In this document: in pieces, positions 25,995 through 35,293 of the stretch
How positions within the stretch are numbered: the first letter of the stretch is position 1
How the letters are laid out: every line of letters begins with the position of its first letter
NCBI RefSeq assembly: GCF_001613385.1
Contig: NZ_BDCG01000019.1
Span: forward strand, 124,001-188,000
Source: Nocardia flavorosea NBRC 108225
GTDB taxonomy: Bacteria; Actinomycetota; Actinomycetes; Mycobacteriales; Mycobacteriaceae
Direction of reading: 5' to 3'
DNA length: 64,000 nucleotides
Program-made: the position numbers and the translations under genes
The notes under the pieces: generated by a model
The model's input: the letters and a program-made list of their open reading frames with translations, nothing else
Database searches by the model: none
What the model was told of the DNA's origin: nothing

Positions 25995-27551
25995 GTGGAC
26001 TCGACGCTGCGCAGTATTGTCGGTAACAGGTCGCTCGGGATACGGGTGCTCGTCGGGGAGGAACGGCTCGATACCGATGTGTCGTGGGTGGCGACCAGTG
26101 AACACGAAGACCCCACTCGCTATCTGAACGGTGGGGAAATACTGCTCACCACAGGTATGCAGTTTCCCGCTGGTCGTGATTTCGGCGGATATGTCCAGCG
26201 TTTGGCCAAGGTGGGGGTGGTGGCGCTCGGGTTCGGACTGGGCCCGGTGCACGACGCGGTCCCCGGGGAGTTGATCGCGGCCGCGCAGCGGTGGGGCATC
26301 GTCCTGCTGGAAATCGCGCCGCCCACACCGTTCATCGCGATCTCGAAAGCGGTGGCGGATGTGATCGCCGAACGCACTCACACGGTAGAGGCCCGCGACA
26401 ACCGGCTGCGCGAGGCCCTCACCCGGGCAGCGCTACGGGGTGGTGCCGAAGGTCTGATCGATTCGCTCGCCAAGCAGGGCGCCTCCTGGGCGGCACTGCT
26501 CTCGCCGGTGGGCGTCGTCCGGACAGTCGCCCCGCGCCGGGCGGTCCACCGGCTCGACGATATCCGTGATGTGCTGGCCCGCACCCGGGAAGCGGGAGCG
26601 TTCGGCAGTGCCTCGGTGATCGCGAACGGCGAACGGATCGAGATACTGCCGCTGGGCGGGCGTTCCCGCCACCTCGGGACACTGGTGGCCGGCGGGCTGC
26701 CGGAACTACCCGGGCAGCGTGACCGGCTCGGCTCGATCGCCGCCGATGTGCTGGGTTTCGAGCTGGAGCTGGAGACCACACGCAAGCTCGCCGAACGCCG
26801 GCGGATCGACTCGCTGGTGATGATTCTGGACCATCGCTTGCTGTCGGCCGATCAGCTCACCGTACTGCTCGGTGACCCGTTGGCCTCCGGCCGGATCGCG
26901 GTTGCCGTGATCCATGTGCCCAAGACGGAAATCGATACGGTGCGTGGCGATGTCGAGGCATACCGGTCCAATGTACTGGTCGCGCGGTACAAGAGCCGGC
27001 TTGCGATGTTCATGAACGAACGCCATCTCGACGCCGACGCGATCGAGCGCACTCTGGTCAACGCCAGTAGACACGCCGTAGGCATCGTGGTCGCACCCGG
27101 TATCGAACACGCCGAGCGGGCACTCAAACAGGCCGATCGCGCCGCCACCGCCGCCGCCGCGACCGATATGGGCGTGCTCGAGGTCGGGGGCCGGATCGGT
27201 CCCACCTACTCCGCGATGCTGGTGGCCGCCGACGAGGGAGATATCGCGGCCAGCATTTTCGCGCCGATCGAAGTGGCCGACGGGCAGCGCGCCGGAGATC
27301 TGTGCCGGACCCTGATCGCCTGGCTGGGGCTCAACGGCCAAGTGGAGCCCACCGCAGAACTGCTCGGCGTCCACCGGCATACCCTGCGTGCCCGGATCCG
27401 CCGGTTGGAACGTCTGCTGGGTAAGCCGCTGTCCGATCCGACGCTCCGTGCCGAAGTCTGGTTCGCGGCACTGCAACGCTATCCGCAACTATCCGAACAG
27501 GCGATGGATCGGATGCGAAATTGTCCATTCGGGAGTGTCCGTGCCGTGTGA
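25995..27551 (+). CDS. PucR-family transcriptional regulator
   Basis: The product has 518 residues from a GTG with AGGAGG 6 bases upstream. Residues 1-125 are a PucR ligand-sensing domain (GEILLTTGMQFPAG, VVALGFGLGPVHDAVP). The middle is the GGDEF-like PucR region. The C-terminal HTH (TAELLGVHRHTLRARIRRLERLLGKPLSD) binds DNA. PucR proteins control purine, amine and aromatic catabolism. It lies directly upstream of, and in the same direction as, the ABC-UbiD-Rieske operon and is its most likely local regulator. Confidence 0.9.
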   Translation: MDSTLRSIVGNRSLGIRVLVGEERLDTDVSWVATSEHEDPTRYLNGGEILLTTGMQFPAGRDFGGYVQRLAKVGVVALGFGLGPVHDAVPGELIAAAQRWGIVLLEIAPPTPFIAISKAVADVIAERTHTVEARDNRLREALTRAALRGGAEGLIDSLAKQGASWAALLSPVGVVRTVAPRRAVHRLDDIRDVLARTREAGAFGSASVIANGERIEILPLGGRSRHLGTLVAGGLPELPGQRDRLGSIAADVLGFELELETTRKLAERRRIDSLVMILDHRLLSADQLTVLLGDPLASGRIAVAVIHVPKTEIDTVRGDVEAYRSNVLVARYKSRLAMFMNERHLDADAIERTLVNASRHAVGIVVAPGIEHAERALKQADRAATAAAATDMGVLEVGGRIGPTYSAMLVAADEGDIAASIFAPIEVADGQRAGDLCRTLIAWLGLNGQVEPTAELLGVHRHTLRARIRRLERLLGKPLSDPTLRAEVWFAALQRYPQLSEQAMDRMRNCPFGSVRAV

Positions 27552-27717
27552 CCCCCCTCTTATGGTTGACCCATCGACGGTAACCGGTGGCCCAACGCCA
27601 CGGAACCGCGGTCGAACTCTCGCTCTCTGCGGAGATCCGCCGACGACGCCGTGTCGTCTCCTCGTATCCGGGGCGAGAAACGTGGGAACAGGTCAACCGG
27701 TCAGGAAGGGCCCACAC

Positions 27718-28719
27718 ATGAAACCTCAGCGAAAGACTACCGCCGGGCGAAGAGTGCGAATACTCGGCATCGGCGTAGTGGCGGCCCTTGCGCTTACTGC
27801 CTGCGGAGCCTCGGGTTCGGAATCCGATGGGCCCAAGGTCGTTGTGGGCGGTTCGGATATCGGGATCGCCGCGCTCATGGTGGAGGCGATCGAACAGGCC
27901 GGTTCGGAACTCGGCGTGGAGGTCGAGTACAAGCCGATGGCGCAGAAGACAGCGCAGATCGCCCTGACCAACGGTGATATCGATATGGGCTTCATGAGCA
28001 TGGTGAACCTGGCCGCGGCCCGCGAACAGGGACATGAAGTCGTGGGGGTCGCGCCTACCTGGGCAGCCAACAGTTCGATGCTGGTGAAAGAGGGTTCGCC
28101 GTATCGATCCGCCGAGGATCTGAAGGGCGAGCCGGTGGCTTCGCTGCACCGGACGGTGAGCGTTTTCGCGGAATCGTACTTCGTGCTCGGGGATATGGGC
28201 ATCGATATGGAGCAGGACTACCGGCTGATGCTCGCCGACTCCGGCGGTCTGCTGCAGGGTCTGCTCGACACCGGTGAGATGAAGGCGATCACCCAGTACG
28301 AGCCGAACACCACCCGAATGCTGTACGAGGGTGGTTACCGCGAAGTATTCCACACTTCGAACTACTGGCAGGACAAGGGCCGCGCGCTCGTACCGTCCCA
28401 GAACTGGGCGGCGCGTAAGGATTGGCTGCAGGCCAACGACCCGGACCTCATCCAGCGCCTGGCCGCACGGGCGACCGAGATCGCGAAAACCGACGCGTCC
28501 GTCTACGAGGCCAACGCCGATGCGGTGAATCTGCCCGCACCAGAGGGCACCACGCTGCTGTTCGAGCGGTTCGCCCCGCTGCTGCTGCTCGGCTACACCG
28601 GTGAGAATCTGGCGGCGGCGCAGGAAGAACTGGATCTCGCCAAGCAGCTCGGACTGCTGCACGGTGACCACGATGTGACCACTCTGGTGCTGGCCGCCGA
28701 CGAAGAGGCGCAGTCGTGA
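27718..28719 (+). CDS. NitT/TauT-type ABC transporter substrate-binding lipoprotein
   Basis: The product has 333 residues, beginning at an ATG preceded by AGGAAGGG. A signal peptide ends in the lipobox LTAC (Cys29), so the mature protein is membrane anchored. The fold is that of periplasmic proteins for taurine, sulfonates, nitrate and aromatic acids (ALTNGDIDMGFMSMVNLAAA, PVASLHRTVSVFAESYF). It is the first gene of the catabolic operon. Its stop overlaps the permease start (GTGA). Confidence 0.87.
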   Translation: MKPQRKTTAGRRVRILGIGVVAALALTACGASGSESDGPKVVVGGSDIGIAALMVEAIEQAGSELGVEVEYKPMAQKTAQIALTNGDIDMGFMSMVNLAAAREQGHEVVGVAPTWAANSSMLVKEGSPYRSAEDLKGEPVASLHRTVSVFAESYFVLGDMGIDMEQDYRLMLADSGGLLQGLLDTGEMKAITQYEPNTTRMLYEGGYREVFHTSNYWQDKGRALVPSQNWAARKDWLQANDPDLIQRLAARATEIAKTDASVYEANADAVNLPAPEGTTLLFERFAPLLLLGYTGENLAAAQEELDLAKQLGLLHGDHDVTTLVLAADEEAQS

Positions 28720-29618
28720 GCGGCCTGTCCACCGCGCCGAAACCGGCCGGGGTACGCACCGAACGAACGAGAGTGACCGACGCCGAGGCGAAACCGTCGC
28801 TCACCGTACGGATCGCCGGCTCGTCCACCGTTTTCCGGCTGGCGTTTCTGATGACGGTACTGATCCTGTGGACCATCGGCAGTGCGACCGTGCTGGGCGA
28901 TGTCCTGCCCAGCGTCACCGAGACCTTCGCCGCCCTGTTCGAATTGCTGACCGGCAGTCAGTTCTACGAACAGATGTTGCTCACCGTGCGGAGGGTGCTC
29001 GGCGGATTCGCCATCGCCTACATTGCGGCGTTCGTGATCGGTACGGCCATGGGGCGTTCGCGTAAGGGTGAATCGTTCTTCGAGCTGTTCATCGTGACCG
29101 GTATGTCGCAGCCGGGCATTTTCATCGCGATGATCATCCTGATCGCCCTGGGGCTGAAGGAGTCCAGTGCGATAGTCGCCATCGGTTATCTCGCCATCCC
29201 GATGATCGCGGTGAACTTCTGGCAGGGCACCAAACGGCTCGATACCGACCTCCAGGAGATGTCGCAGGTCTTCGGATACTCCCGGGTCACCCAGTTCCGG
29301 CACGTCATCCTGCCGCAGCTGGCCGGTCCGGCCATTACTGCGGCCCGGCAGGCCTTCGGTGTGTGCTGGAAGTACGTGGTGATGATCGAGCTGCTGGGGC
29401 TGTCCGACGGCGTGGGTTACCAGGTCAACCGCGCGTTCCAGCTGTACGACCTGACCTCCGTGATCGCCTGGACGGTCGGCTTCATGATCTTCGTGGCGTT
29501 GTTCGAGTACATCGTGCTGCGTCCTCTGGAACACCGCGCTTTCCTCTGGCGCGAGCGGCCGATGGGCAGGTCCGGCAACCGGAATACCGTGATCGAGGAC
29601 GGAGACGAGAATGTCTGA
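28716..29618 (+). CDS. ABC transporter permease (NitT/TauT type)
   Basis: The product has 300 residues with about six membrane helices. The EAA loop that contacts the ATPase is visible around LQEMSQVFGYSRVTQFRHVILPQLAGP. It overlaps both neighbours by a few bases, so the importer genes are translated together. It forms the membrane channel for the substrate delivered by the lipoprotein. Confidence 0.9.
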   Translation: MSGLSTAPKPAGVRTERTRVTDAEAKPSLTVRIAGSSTVFRLAFLMTVLILWTIGSATVLGDVLPSVTETFAALFELLTGSQFYEQMLLTVRRVLGGFAIAYIAAFVIGTAMGRSRKGESFFELFIVTGMSQPGIFIAMIILIALGLKESSAIVAIGYLAIPMIAVNFWQGTKRLDTDLQEMSQVFGYSRVTQFRHVILPQLAGPAITAARQAFGVCWKYVVMIELLGLSDGVGYQVNRAFQLYDLTSVIAWTVGFMIFVALFEYIVLRPLEHRAFLWRERPMGRSGNRNTVIEDGDENV

Positions 29619-30372
29619 GCCCATCATCACCTTCGACAAGGTCTGCAAGAGTTTCGATATTGCCGGCGGGGACTCGTTACAGGTACTCGACGATATCTCG
29701 TTCTCGGTGGGCGACGGCGAGTTCGTGGCCGTGCTCGGACCCTCGGGCAGCGGTAAGTCGACGCTGCTGAACATCCTGTCCGGCCTGCAGAACCCCACCA
29801 GCGGCCTGCTCGACGCACCGTCACCGGATGAGATCGGGTTCGTCTTCCAGCGGGCTCGGCTGCTGCCCTGGCGCACCGTCGAACAGAATCTGGGGATCAC
29901 CCGGGCCGCGCGGGCGGAAGGCCGGCGCACACCTTTTCAACGTGATATCGCCGACTATCTCGCGGCGGCGGGACTGTCCGACTACGGCGGCTTCTACCCC
30001 GCGGCGTTGTCCGGCGGTATGCAGCAACGGGTTTCGATCGCGCGGGCCCTGGCCACCGAACCGGCCATGCTGCTGATGGACGAACCGTTCTCGGCATTGG
30101 ACGAGATGACCGCACGTAAGCAGCGAGCCTTCCTGAGGGATCTGTGGCTGAAGCGGCGCTCGACGATCGTATTCGTCACCCACAATGTTATGGAGGCGAT
30201 AACGCTTGCGACGTCCGTGATCGTGCTGTCGGCGCGGCCTGGGCGGGTGCTCGACCATATCGCAATCGACGCCGAGCATCCACGCAGCCTCACCGATCCC
30301 GCGGTCGAATCGGTGTACGGGCGGGTCATGGGCCTGCTCGGTGTCGGCGAACGCGACCGCGCGGCGCTATGA
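29611..30372 (+). CDS. ABC transporter ATP-binding protein
   Basis: The product has 253 residues. Walker A GPSGSGKST, Q-loop GFVFQRARLLPW, signature LSGGMQQRVSIARAL, Walker B LLMDEPFSALDE and H-loop FVTHNVMEA are all intact. It powers the NitT/TauT-type importer. It starts inside the permease gene, and its TGA overlaps the ATG of the UbiD gene (ATGA), which links uptake to decarboxylation in one transcript. Confidence 0.95.
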   Translation: MSEPIITFDKVCKSFDIAGGDSLQVLDDISFSVGDGEFVAVLGPSGSGKSTLLNILSGLQNPTSGLLDAPSPDEIGFVFQRARLLPWRTVEQNLGITRAARAEGRRTPFQRDIADYLAAAGLSDYGGFYPAALSGGMQQRVSIARALATEPAMLLMDEPFSALDEMTARKQRAFLRDLWLKRRSTIVFVTHNVMEAITLATSVIVLSARPGRVLDHIAIDAEHPRSLTDPAVESVYGRVMGLLGVGERDRAAL

Positions 30373-31751
30373 GCCCCGGCGCCTTGAACACCGCAGTCGG
30401 TTCACTTCGGGAACAGATCGCTAGATTGCGCGATCTCGGTGCGCTCAGGACGGTCGAGCGTCCGGTCTCGCCGGTCCACGAACTGGCCGCGGTCGCGCAG
30501 CGCTGCGATGTAGAGAACGGTCCCGCGCTGCTGTTCACCGACGTCGGAGAGCATTCCGGGCGGGTAGTGATCGGCACCGACGGAACCCGGGGCCGGGTGG
30601 CCGCGGCGCTCGGCGTCGCGGCCGGGGCGCTCACCGAACGGTACGCGCGGGCCCTGATCGACCCGATTCGGCCGGTCGAGGTCGACGCGGGGTCGGTACA
30701 CGAGAACGTGCGGATCGGCGGCGATGCCGATCTGACCGAGCTGCCGATCCTCACCCATTTCGAACACGACGGTGGCCCGTATCTCACTTCTGGGATCGTG
30801 ACTGCGGTGCATCCGCAGACCGGTGAGCGGAACCTGTCTTACCACCGGATGCAGGTGAAGGGCCCGCGGGAGCTGCGAATGGTGATCGTGCCGCGCCACC
30901 TGCACCGCATCTACGAGGCGTACGAGGCGATGGACCGGCCGATGCCGGTATCAATCGTGCTGGGCGTGGATACGCCGCTGCGGTTCGCCGCCGGCACCTC
31001 GGGCTCGGCGGTGCCGTTCGGTTTCGACGAATACGGGATAGCCGGCGGCTTGCGCGGCCGCGGTGAGGAACTCGTGCGTGGTATCACCAACGATCTGCTG
31101 GTGCCGGCGCACGCAGAGATAGTCCTGGAGGGATATGTTCCCGCCCACGAACGGGCAGATGAGGGTCCGTTCGCGGAGTTCGCCGGGTACTACAAAGGGG
31201 TGACCCCCCGCCATGTGGTCCGGATCGTGGCGATAACCCATCGCCACGATCCGGTCTATCAGGGACTGATCTCTGGCTCCACCGAACAGTTGCTGCTGAT
31301 GGGGCTGCCGAATGAACCGGCGATGCTGACCGCTGTGCGCGGCGGCATCGCCGGAGTCCGGGCGATCAACGTTACCCAGGGTGGCCTGCACAAGTTCCAT
31401 GTCATCGTCTCCGTCGACAAACAGCACGAGGGCGACGGCAAGGACGCGATCGTCGCCGCTTTCGCGGCCCACCGCGACGTCAAACTGGTCGTCGTCGTCG
31501 ACCATGACGTCGACCCGTTCGATCAGGTGGCCGTGGAACGCGCCGTCGCCACCTGGTTCCGAGCTGACGAGGACCTCGTTGTCATCACCGGCGGCAAGGG
31601 CAACCCGGTGGACAAGCTGCTGACGGCGGCGGGCACCACCACCCGCATGGGTATGGATGCCACGGCGCCGCTCGCCCACACCTCGACCGATGCGCGGGCG
31701 GAGATACCCGGCGCCGCGCAGATCGACCTCGCCGACTGGCTCATCGACTGA
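30369..31751 (+). CDS. UbiD-family (prenyl-FMN) decarboxylase
   Basis: The product has 460 residues. The UbiD core is clear: LTHFEHDGGPYLTSGIVTA, YHRMQVKGPRELRMVI with the active-site Arg, and DEGPFAEFAGYYKG with the two Glu of the Glu-Arg-Glu network. GGLHKFHVIVSVDK also fits the family. It needs prenylated FMN, made by UbiX, and a UbiX homologue is encoded at 39527-40165 in the same operon. Such enzymes remove or add CO2 on aromatic, heteroaromatic or unsaturated acids. The natural substrate is unknown. Confidence 0.92.
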   Translation: MSPGALNTAVGSLREQIARLRDLGALRTVERPVSPVHELAAVAQRCDVENGPALLFTDVGEHSGRVVIGTDGTRGRVAAALGVAAGALTERYARALIDPIRPVEVDAGSVHENVRIGGDADLTELPILTHFEHDGGPYLTSGIVTAVHPQTGERNLSYHRMQVKGPRELRMVIVPRHLHRIYEAYEAMDRPMPVSIVLGVDTPLRFAAGTSGSAVPFGFDEYGIAGGLRGRGEELVRGITNDLLVPAHAEIVLEGYVPAHERADEGPFAEFAGYYKGVTPRHVVRIVAITHRHDPVYQGLISGSTEQLLLMGLPNEPAMLTAVRGGIAGVRAINVTQGGLHKFHVIVSVDKQHEGDGKDAIVAAFAAHRDVKLVVVVDHDVDPFDQVAVERAVATWFRADEDLVVITGGKGNPVDKLLTAAGTTTRMGMDATAPLAHTSTDARAEIPGAAQIDLADWLID

Positions 31752-31832
31752 GCCGGCACGGCCGAACCGCCGACTCCCTAGACAGACCGGGTGTGCCGAT
31801 GCATGTCCGGAAGACATCCGAAGGAAACCGAC

Positions 31833-33311
31833 GTGACTCTGGCAGCAGAATCCTCCGCGGGCGTTGATCTCACGGCCGCATCGCTCGACCGGGCATTCGT
31901 CGGTGGGCGATGGCTCACCGCCGATTCCGGCGCGGATATCGCCGTCACCGATCCGGCGACCGGTGAGCGCATCGGATCGGTCCCCCGGATGGGCCGCGCG
32001 GAAACCCTCGCCGCGATCGAGGCCGCGCATATTGCCTGGGGGCCTTGGCGCGCGCTCACCGCGGGCGACCGGTCGGCGGTACTGCGCCGCTGGGCCGGCC
32101 TGGTGTATCTGTACCAGGATCGGCTCGCCGAACTACTCACCGCCGAACAGGGCAAACCACTGGCGGAATCACGCGCCGAAATCGGCGCCTCCGCAGGCTT
32201 TCTCACCTGGTTCGCCGAAGAAGGCCGGCGTGCCTACGGCCGGACTATTCCGACCGATCGTCCCGATCGCCGGCTATCGGTGATCCGGCAGCCGGTCGGT
32301 GTGGTCGCCGCCATCACTCCGTGGAACTTTCCCAGTTCGATGATCACCCGCAAGGCGGGGCCAGCGCTGGCGGCCGGCTGCACCATGGTGGTGAAACCGT
32401 CCGAGGAGACGCCACTCTCGGCGTTGGCGCTCGCTCGGCTGGCCGAGGCGGCGGGCGTACCAGCAGGTGTATTCAATATCGTGACCGGTTCGGCGCGTGA
32501 GATCGGCGGCGCGCTCACCGGCAGTGAACTGGTGCGCAAACTGACTTTCACCGGCTCCACCGCAGTGGGCAAACTGCTGGCCGAACAGTCGGCGGCGACG
32601 GTGAAACGAGTCTCGCTGGAGCTCGGCGGTAACGCGCCGTTCATCGTGTGCGACGATGCCGACCTGGACGCGGCTGTCGCGGGTGCGATCGGGTCGAAAT
32701 TTCGTAATGCGGGCCAAGCATGTGTGGCGACCAACCGAATCTATGTGCAGGACGGCATCTACGACCGCTTTGTCGATGCGTTCACTGCGCGCGTGCGCGA
32801 TCTGGTGATCGGCAACGGCACCACCACGGGCACTCAGGTAGGACCCATGATCAATGCCGATGCTGCGGCGGCGATGTCGGTACTGCTGGACGACGCGGTG
32901 GGGGCCGGTGCCCGGATCGCTGGTGGTGGCGTACCGCATCCACTCGGTGCTGCCTTCTTCGAGCCGACCGTGCTGGTGGATGTGGCCGACGATATGGAGT
33001 GCTGTAGGTCGGAGACTTTCGGCCCGATTGCGCCCGTTATGTGTTTCCGCGACGATACCGAAGTCATCCGCCGCGCCAACGCGACCGCCTACGGCCTGGT
33101 CGCCTACTGCTACACCACCGAGTACCGGCGGCTCAACCGGTTCGCCGAGGAGCTCGAATTCGGCATGGTCGGAATGAACGATTTCTCGGTGTCCACCGAG
33201 GTGGCGCCGTTCGGCGGGGTGAAGGAATCCGGAATCGGCCGGGAGGGTTCGCAGGACGGGCTCGACGAGTACACCGAGGTCAAATACATCTGCACTGGCG
33301 GAATGAGCTGA
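31833..33311 (+). CDS. NAD(P)-dependent aldehyde dehydrogenase (SSADH/GabD-like)
   Basis: The product has 492 residues from the GTG at 31833 with AAGGA upstream. Catalytic Cys lies in FRNAGQACVATNR and Glu in SLELGGNAPFIV. The nucleotide-binding segment is TFTGSTAVGK. Overall it resembles succinate-semialdehyde dehydrogenases. It may oxidise an aldehyde from the pathway encoded around it, or the product of the GabT-like enzyme. It lies 81 bases after the UbiD gene and 60 before the Rieske gene. Confidence 0.88.
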   Translation: MTLAAESSAGVDLTAASLDRAFVGGRWLTADSGADIAVTDPATGERIGSVPRMGRAETLAAIEAAHIAWGPWRALTAGDRSAVLRRWAGLVYLYQDRLAELLTAEQGKPLAESRAEIGASAGFLTWFAEEGRRAYGRTIPTDRPDRRLSVIRQPVGVVAAITPWNFPSSMITRKAGPALAAGCTMVVKPSEETPLSALALARLAEAAGVPAGVFNIVTGSAREIGGALTGSELVRKLTFTGSTAVGKLLAEQSAATVKRVSLELGGNAPFIVCDDADLDAAVAGAIGSKFRNAGQACVATNRIYVQDGIYDRFVDAFTARVRDLVIGNGTTTGTQVGPMINADAAAAMSVLLDDAVGAGARIAGGGVPHPLGAAFFEPTVLVDVADDMECCRSETFGPIAPVMCFRDDTEVIRRANATAYGLVAYCYTTEYRRLNRFAEELEFGMVGMNDFSVSTEVAPFGGVKESGIGREGSQDGLDEYTEVKYICTGGMS

Positions 33312-33371
33312 TCCGGCCCCCATTCGGAACGCAGTGCTCGGGGGCCGGGCAGTTCTCACCGAGGAGTGAAA

Positions 33372-34751
33372 ATGAGGAAATCGATCGACGAACTGGTCGA
33401 TGTCGATATCGAGGGCACCGTCGCCCGGGAGATATTCGTCGACGACGAACTGTTCGAACAGGAACTCGAGCATATTTTCGGACGAGCCTGGCTTTTCGTC
33501 GGGCATATCGGCCTGGTACCGAACCCGAACGACTATTTCCAATCCCGGATGGGGACCGACCCGGTGATCCTGACTCGGGACAAGGCGGGCGGTATCCACG
33601 TACTGCTCAACACCTGTACGCACCGCGGGATGAAACTGTGCCGATCGGATCAGGGAAATACCCGTACCTTCACCTGCCCGTATCACGGCTGGAGTTTCTC
33701 CACGGACGGCCGGCTGGTTTCCCGGCCGGGCGGCCTCTACGGTGTGCCGGGTTACGAGAAGAACTACCACTCCGAGCTCGACAAGGAGAAATGGGGCCTC
33801 ATCCCCGTTCCGCGAGTAGAGACCTACAAAGGCACCGTATGGGCTTCGTGGGATATCGAAGCGCCCTCGCTGCTCGACTATCTCGGTGATATGAGGCTGT
33901 ACCTGGATTACGCCCTGGACTACCGTGACGGCCGGCCCGACGGCGCCGAGGTGATCGGCGGCGTGCAGAAATGGCGGGTGAAGGCCAATTGGAAAATGAT
34001 CCCGGAGAACTTCATCGGCGACCTCTACCACGATGTGAGCCACCGGTCGGTGGATTCGGTGGGTATCGGGCCCAGCGGTAAGGGGCGGCGTGACAAATTC
34101 GGCAACCGGGTCACCCTGTGCTTTCCGCAGCACGGGCACGGGGTGATCGGGCAACTACCGTTCTACGAGGAGTACGAGGGCGTCTCCGGTACCTGGGGCG
34201 ATGATGCCGAGACTCGCGAATACCACGAGCGCATCCACCACAGCCGGGTGGAACGCTTCGGTGACCGGATGCGCGTCTCGATGAGCGTGGGCACCATCTT
34301 TCCGAGTATGTCTTTCCACGGTCGGCAGCCGCGGACGATTGCCTGGGTGCATCCGCTGAGCGCCACCGAAACCGAGATGTGGCGGATCTTCCTGGTCGAC
34401 CGGGACGCGCCGGACAGTGTGAAAGACCAGGCCCGCCGCTACTACATGCGGTACTCCGGGCCGGGCGGACTGACCGAATCCGACGATATGGAGAACTGGT
34501 CGTATGCCACTCGCGCGAGTACGGGCTGGCGCTCCCGGCAATTGCAGTTCAACTATCAGATGGGCCTGGGCCATGCGCGACCCGTTCCCGAACTGGCGCA
34601 CGCCGTGGAGAACGGCGAGTACAACGAGGAAAACGCACGCGCCTTCTACCGGCGCTGGGCACAGTTCATGAACGCGGACTCGTGGAAAGAGATACCGATG
34701 CCCGTTGGCATCGGTAACCGGGCGAGTACACACCGCGAGGTCCGACAGTGA
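33372..34751 (+). CDS. Rieske aromatic ring-hydroxylating dioxygenase, alpha subunit
   Basis: The product has 459 residues. The Rieske [2Fe-2S] ligands are CTH...CPYH. The mononuclear iron site reads GDLYHDVSH, with three residues between the two His where four are usual. The protein is of the two-subunit type related to 3-phenylpropionate, benzoate and biphenyl dioxygenases. It should insert O2 into an aromatic ring to form a cis-dihydrodiol. GAGGAG precedes the ATG at 33372. The beta subunit gene overlaps its stop. Confidence 0.93.
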   Translation: MRKSIDELVDVDIEGTVAREIFVDDELFEQELEHIFGRAWLFVGHIGLVPNPNDYFQSRMGTDPVILTRDKAGGIHVLLNTCTHRGMKLCRSDQGNTRTFTCPYHGWSFSTDGRLVSRPGGLYGVPGYEKNYHSELDKEKWGLIPVPRVETYKGTVWASWDIEAPSLLDYLGDMRLYLDYALDYRDGRPDGAEVIGGVQKWRVKANWKMIPENFIGDLYHDVSHRSVDSVGIGPSGKGRRDKFGNRVTLCFPQHGHGVIGQLPFYEEYEGVSGTWGDDAETREYHERIHHSRVERFGDRMRVSMSVGTIFPSMSFHGRQPRTIAWVHPLSATETEMWRIFLVDRDAPDSVKDQARRYYMRYSGPGGLTESDDMENWSYATRASTGWRSRQLQFNYQMGLGHARPVPELAHAVENGEYNEENARAFYRRWAQFMNADSWKEIPMPVGIGNRASTHREVRQ

Positions 34752-35293
34752 CGAGCAGCATGGCAGGACTCGGTAACCAGTCCTATCTCGAGCTGGTCCG
34801 GGAGGTCGAGGACCTCTACTACCACGAAGCGGATCTACTCGACGATCGCGAATTCGAGACCTGGCTCGAACTGCTCGACGACGACCTCGTGTACTGGATG
34901 CCGCTGGCGCGCAATGTATCGAGCCGCGAGCAGGGCGCCCTGAGCCAACAGGGCACCGAAATGGCGTGGTTCGACGAAGACAAGCAGACACTGCGCAAAC
35001 GAGTCGCGCAGTTGCGCACCGGTATGCACTGGGCAGAAGAGCCGATCTCCCGGGTGACTCGGGTGGTCACCAACCTTCGTATCGCAGAACATGATCCGGA
35101 CCGCGGCGAGATTGTGGTGCGCTCCAAGTTCCTGCTCTACCAGAACCGCCAAGAGGACGAGGTCAACCTGTTCGCCGGGAAACGGCGTGATACCTGGCGT
35201 CGCCGCGCCGCCGGTGACTGGGGCCTGCGCCGACGGGAGATCCTGCTGGATCAGAACGTGCTGTTGGCCAAATCGCTGACGGTGTTCTTCTGA
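34748..35293 (+). CDS. aromatic ring-hydroxylating dioxygenase, beta subunit
   Basis: The product has 181 residues of the SnoaL-like NTF2 fold that forms the structural subunit in alpha3beta3 dioxygenases (FYYHEADLLDDREFETWLELLDDDLVYWMPLARN-type N-terminus, WGLRRREILLDQN near the end). It starts at a GTG overlapping the alpha stop (GTGA). A later ATG at 34760 is also possible. Its stop overlaps the reductase start (TGATG). Confidence 0.92.
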   Translation: MTSSMAGLGNQSYLELVREVEDLYYHEADLLDDREFETWLELLDDDLVYWMPLARNVSSREQGALSQQGTEMAWFDEDKQTLRKRVAQLRTGMHWAEEPISRVTRVVTNLRIAEHDPDRGEIVVRSKFLLYQNRQEDEVNLFAGKRRDTWRRRAAGDWGLRRREILLDQNVLLAKSLTVFF

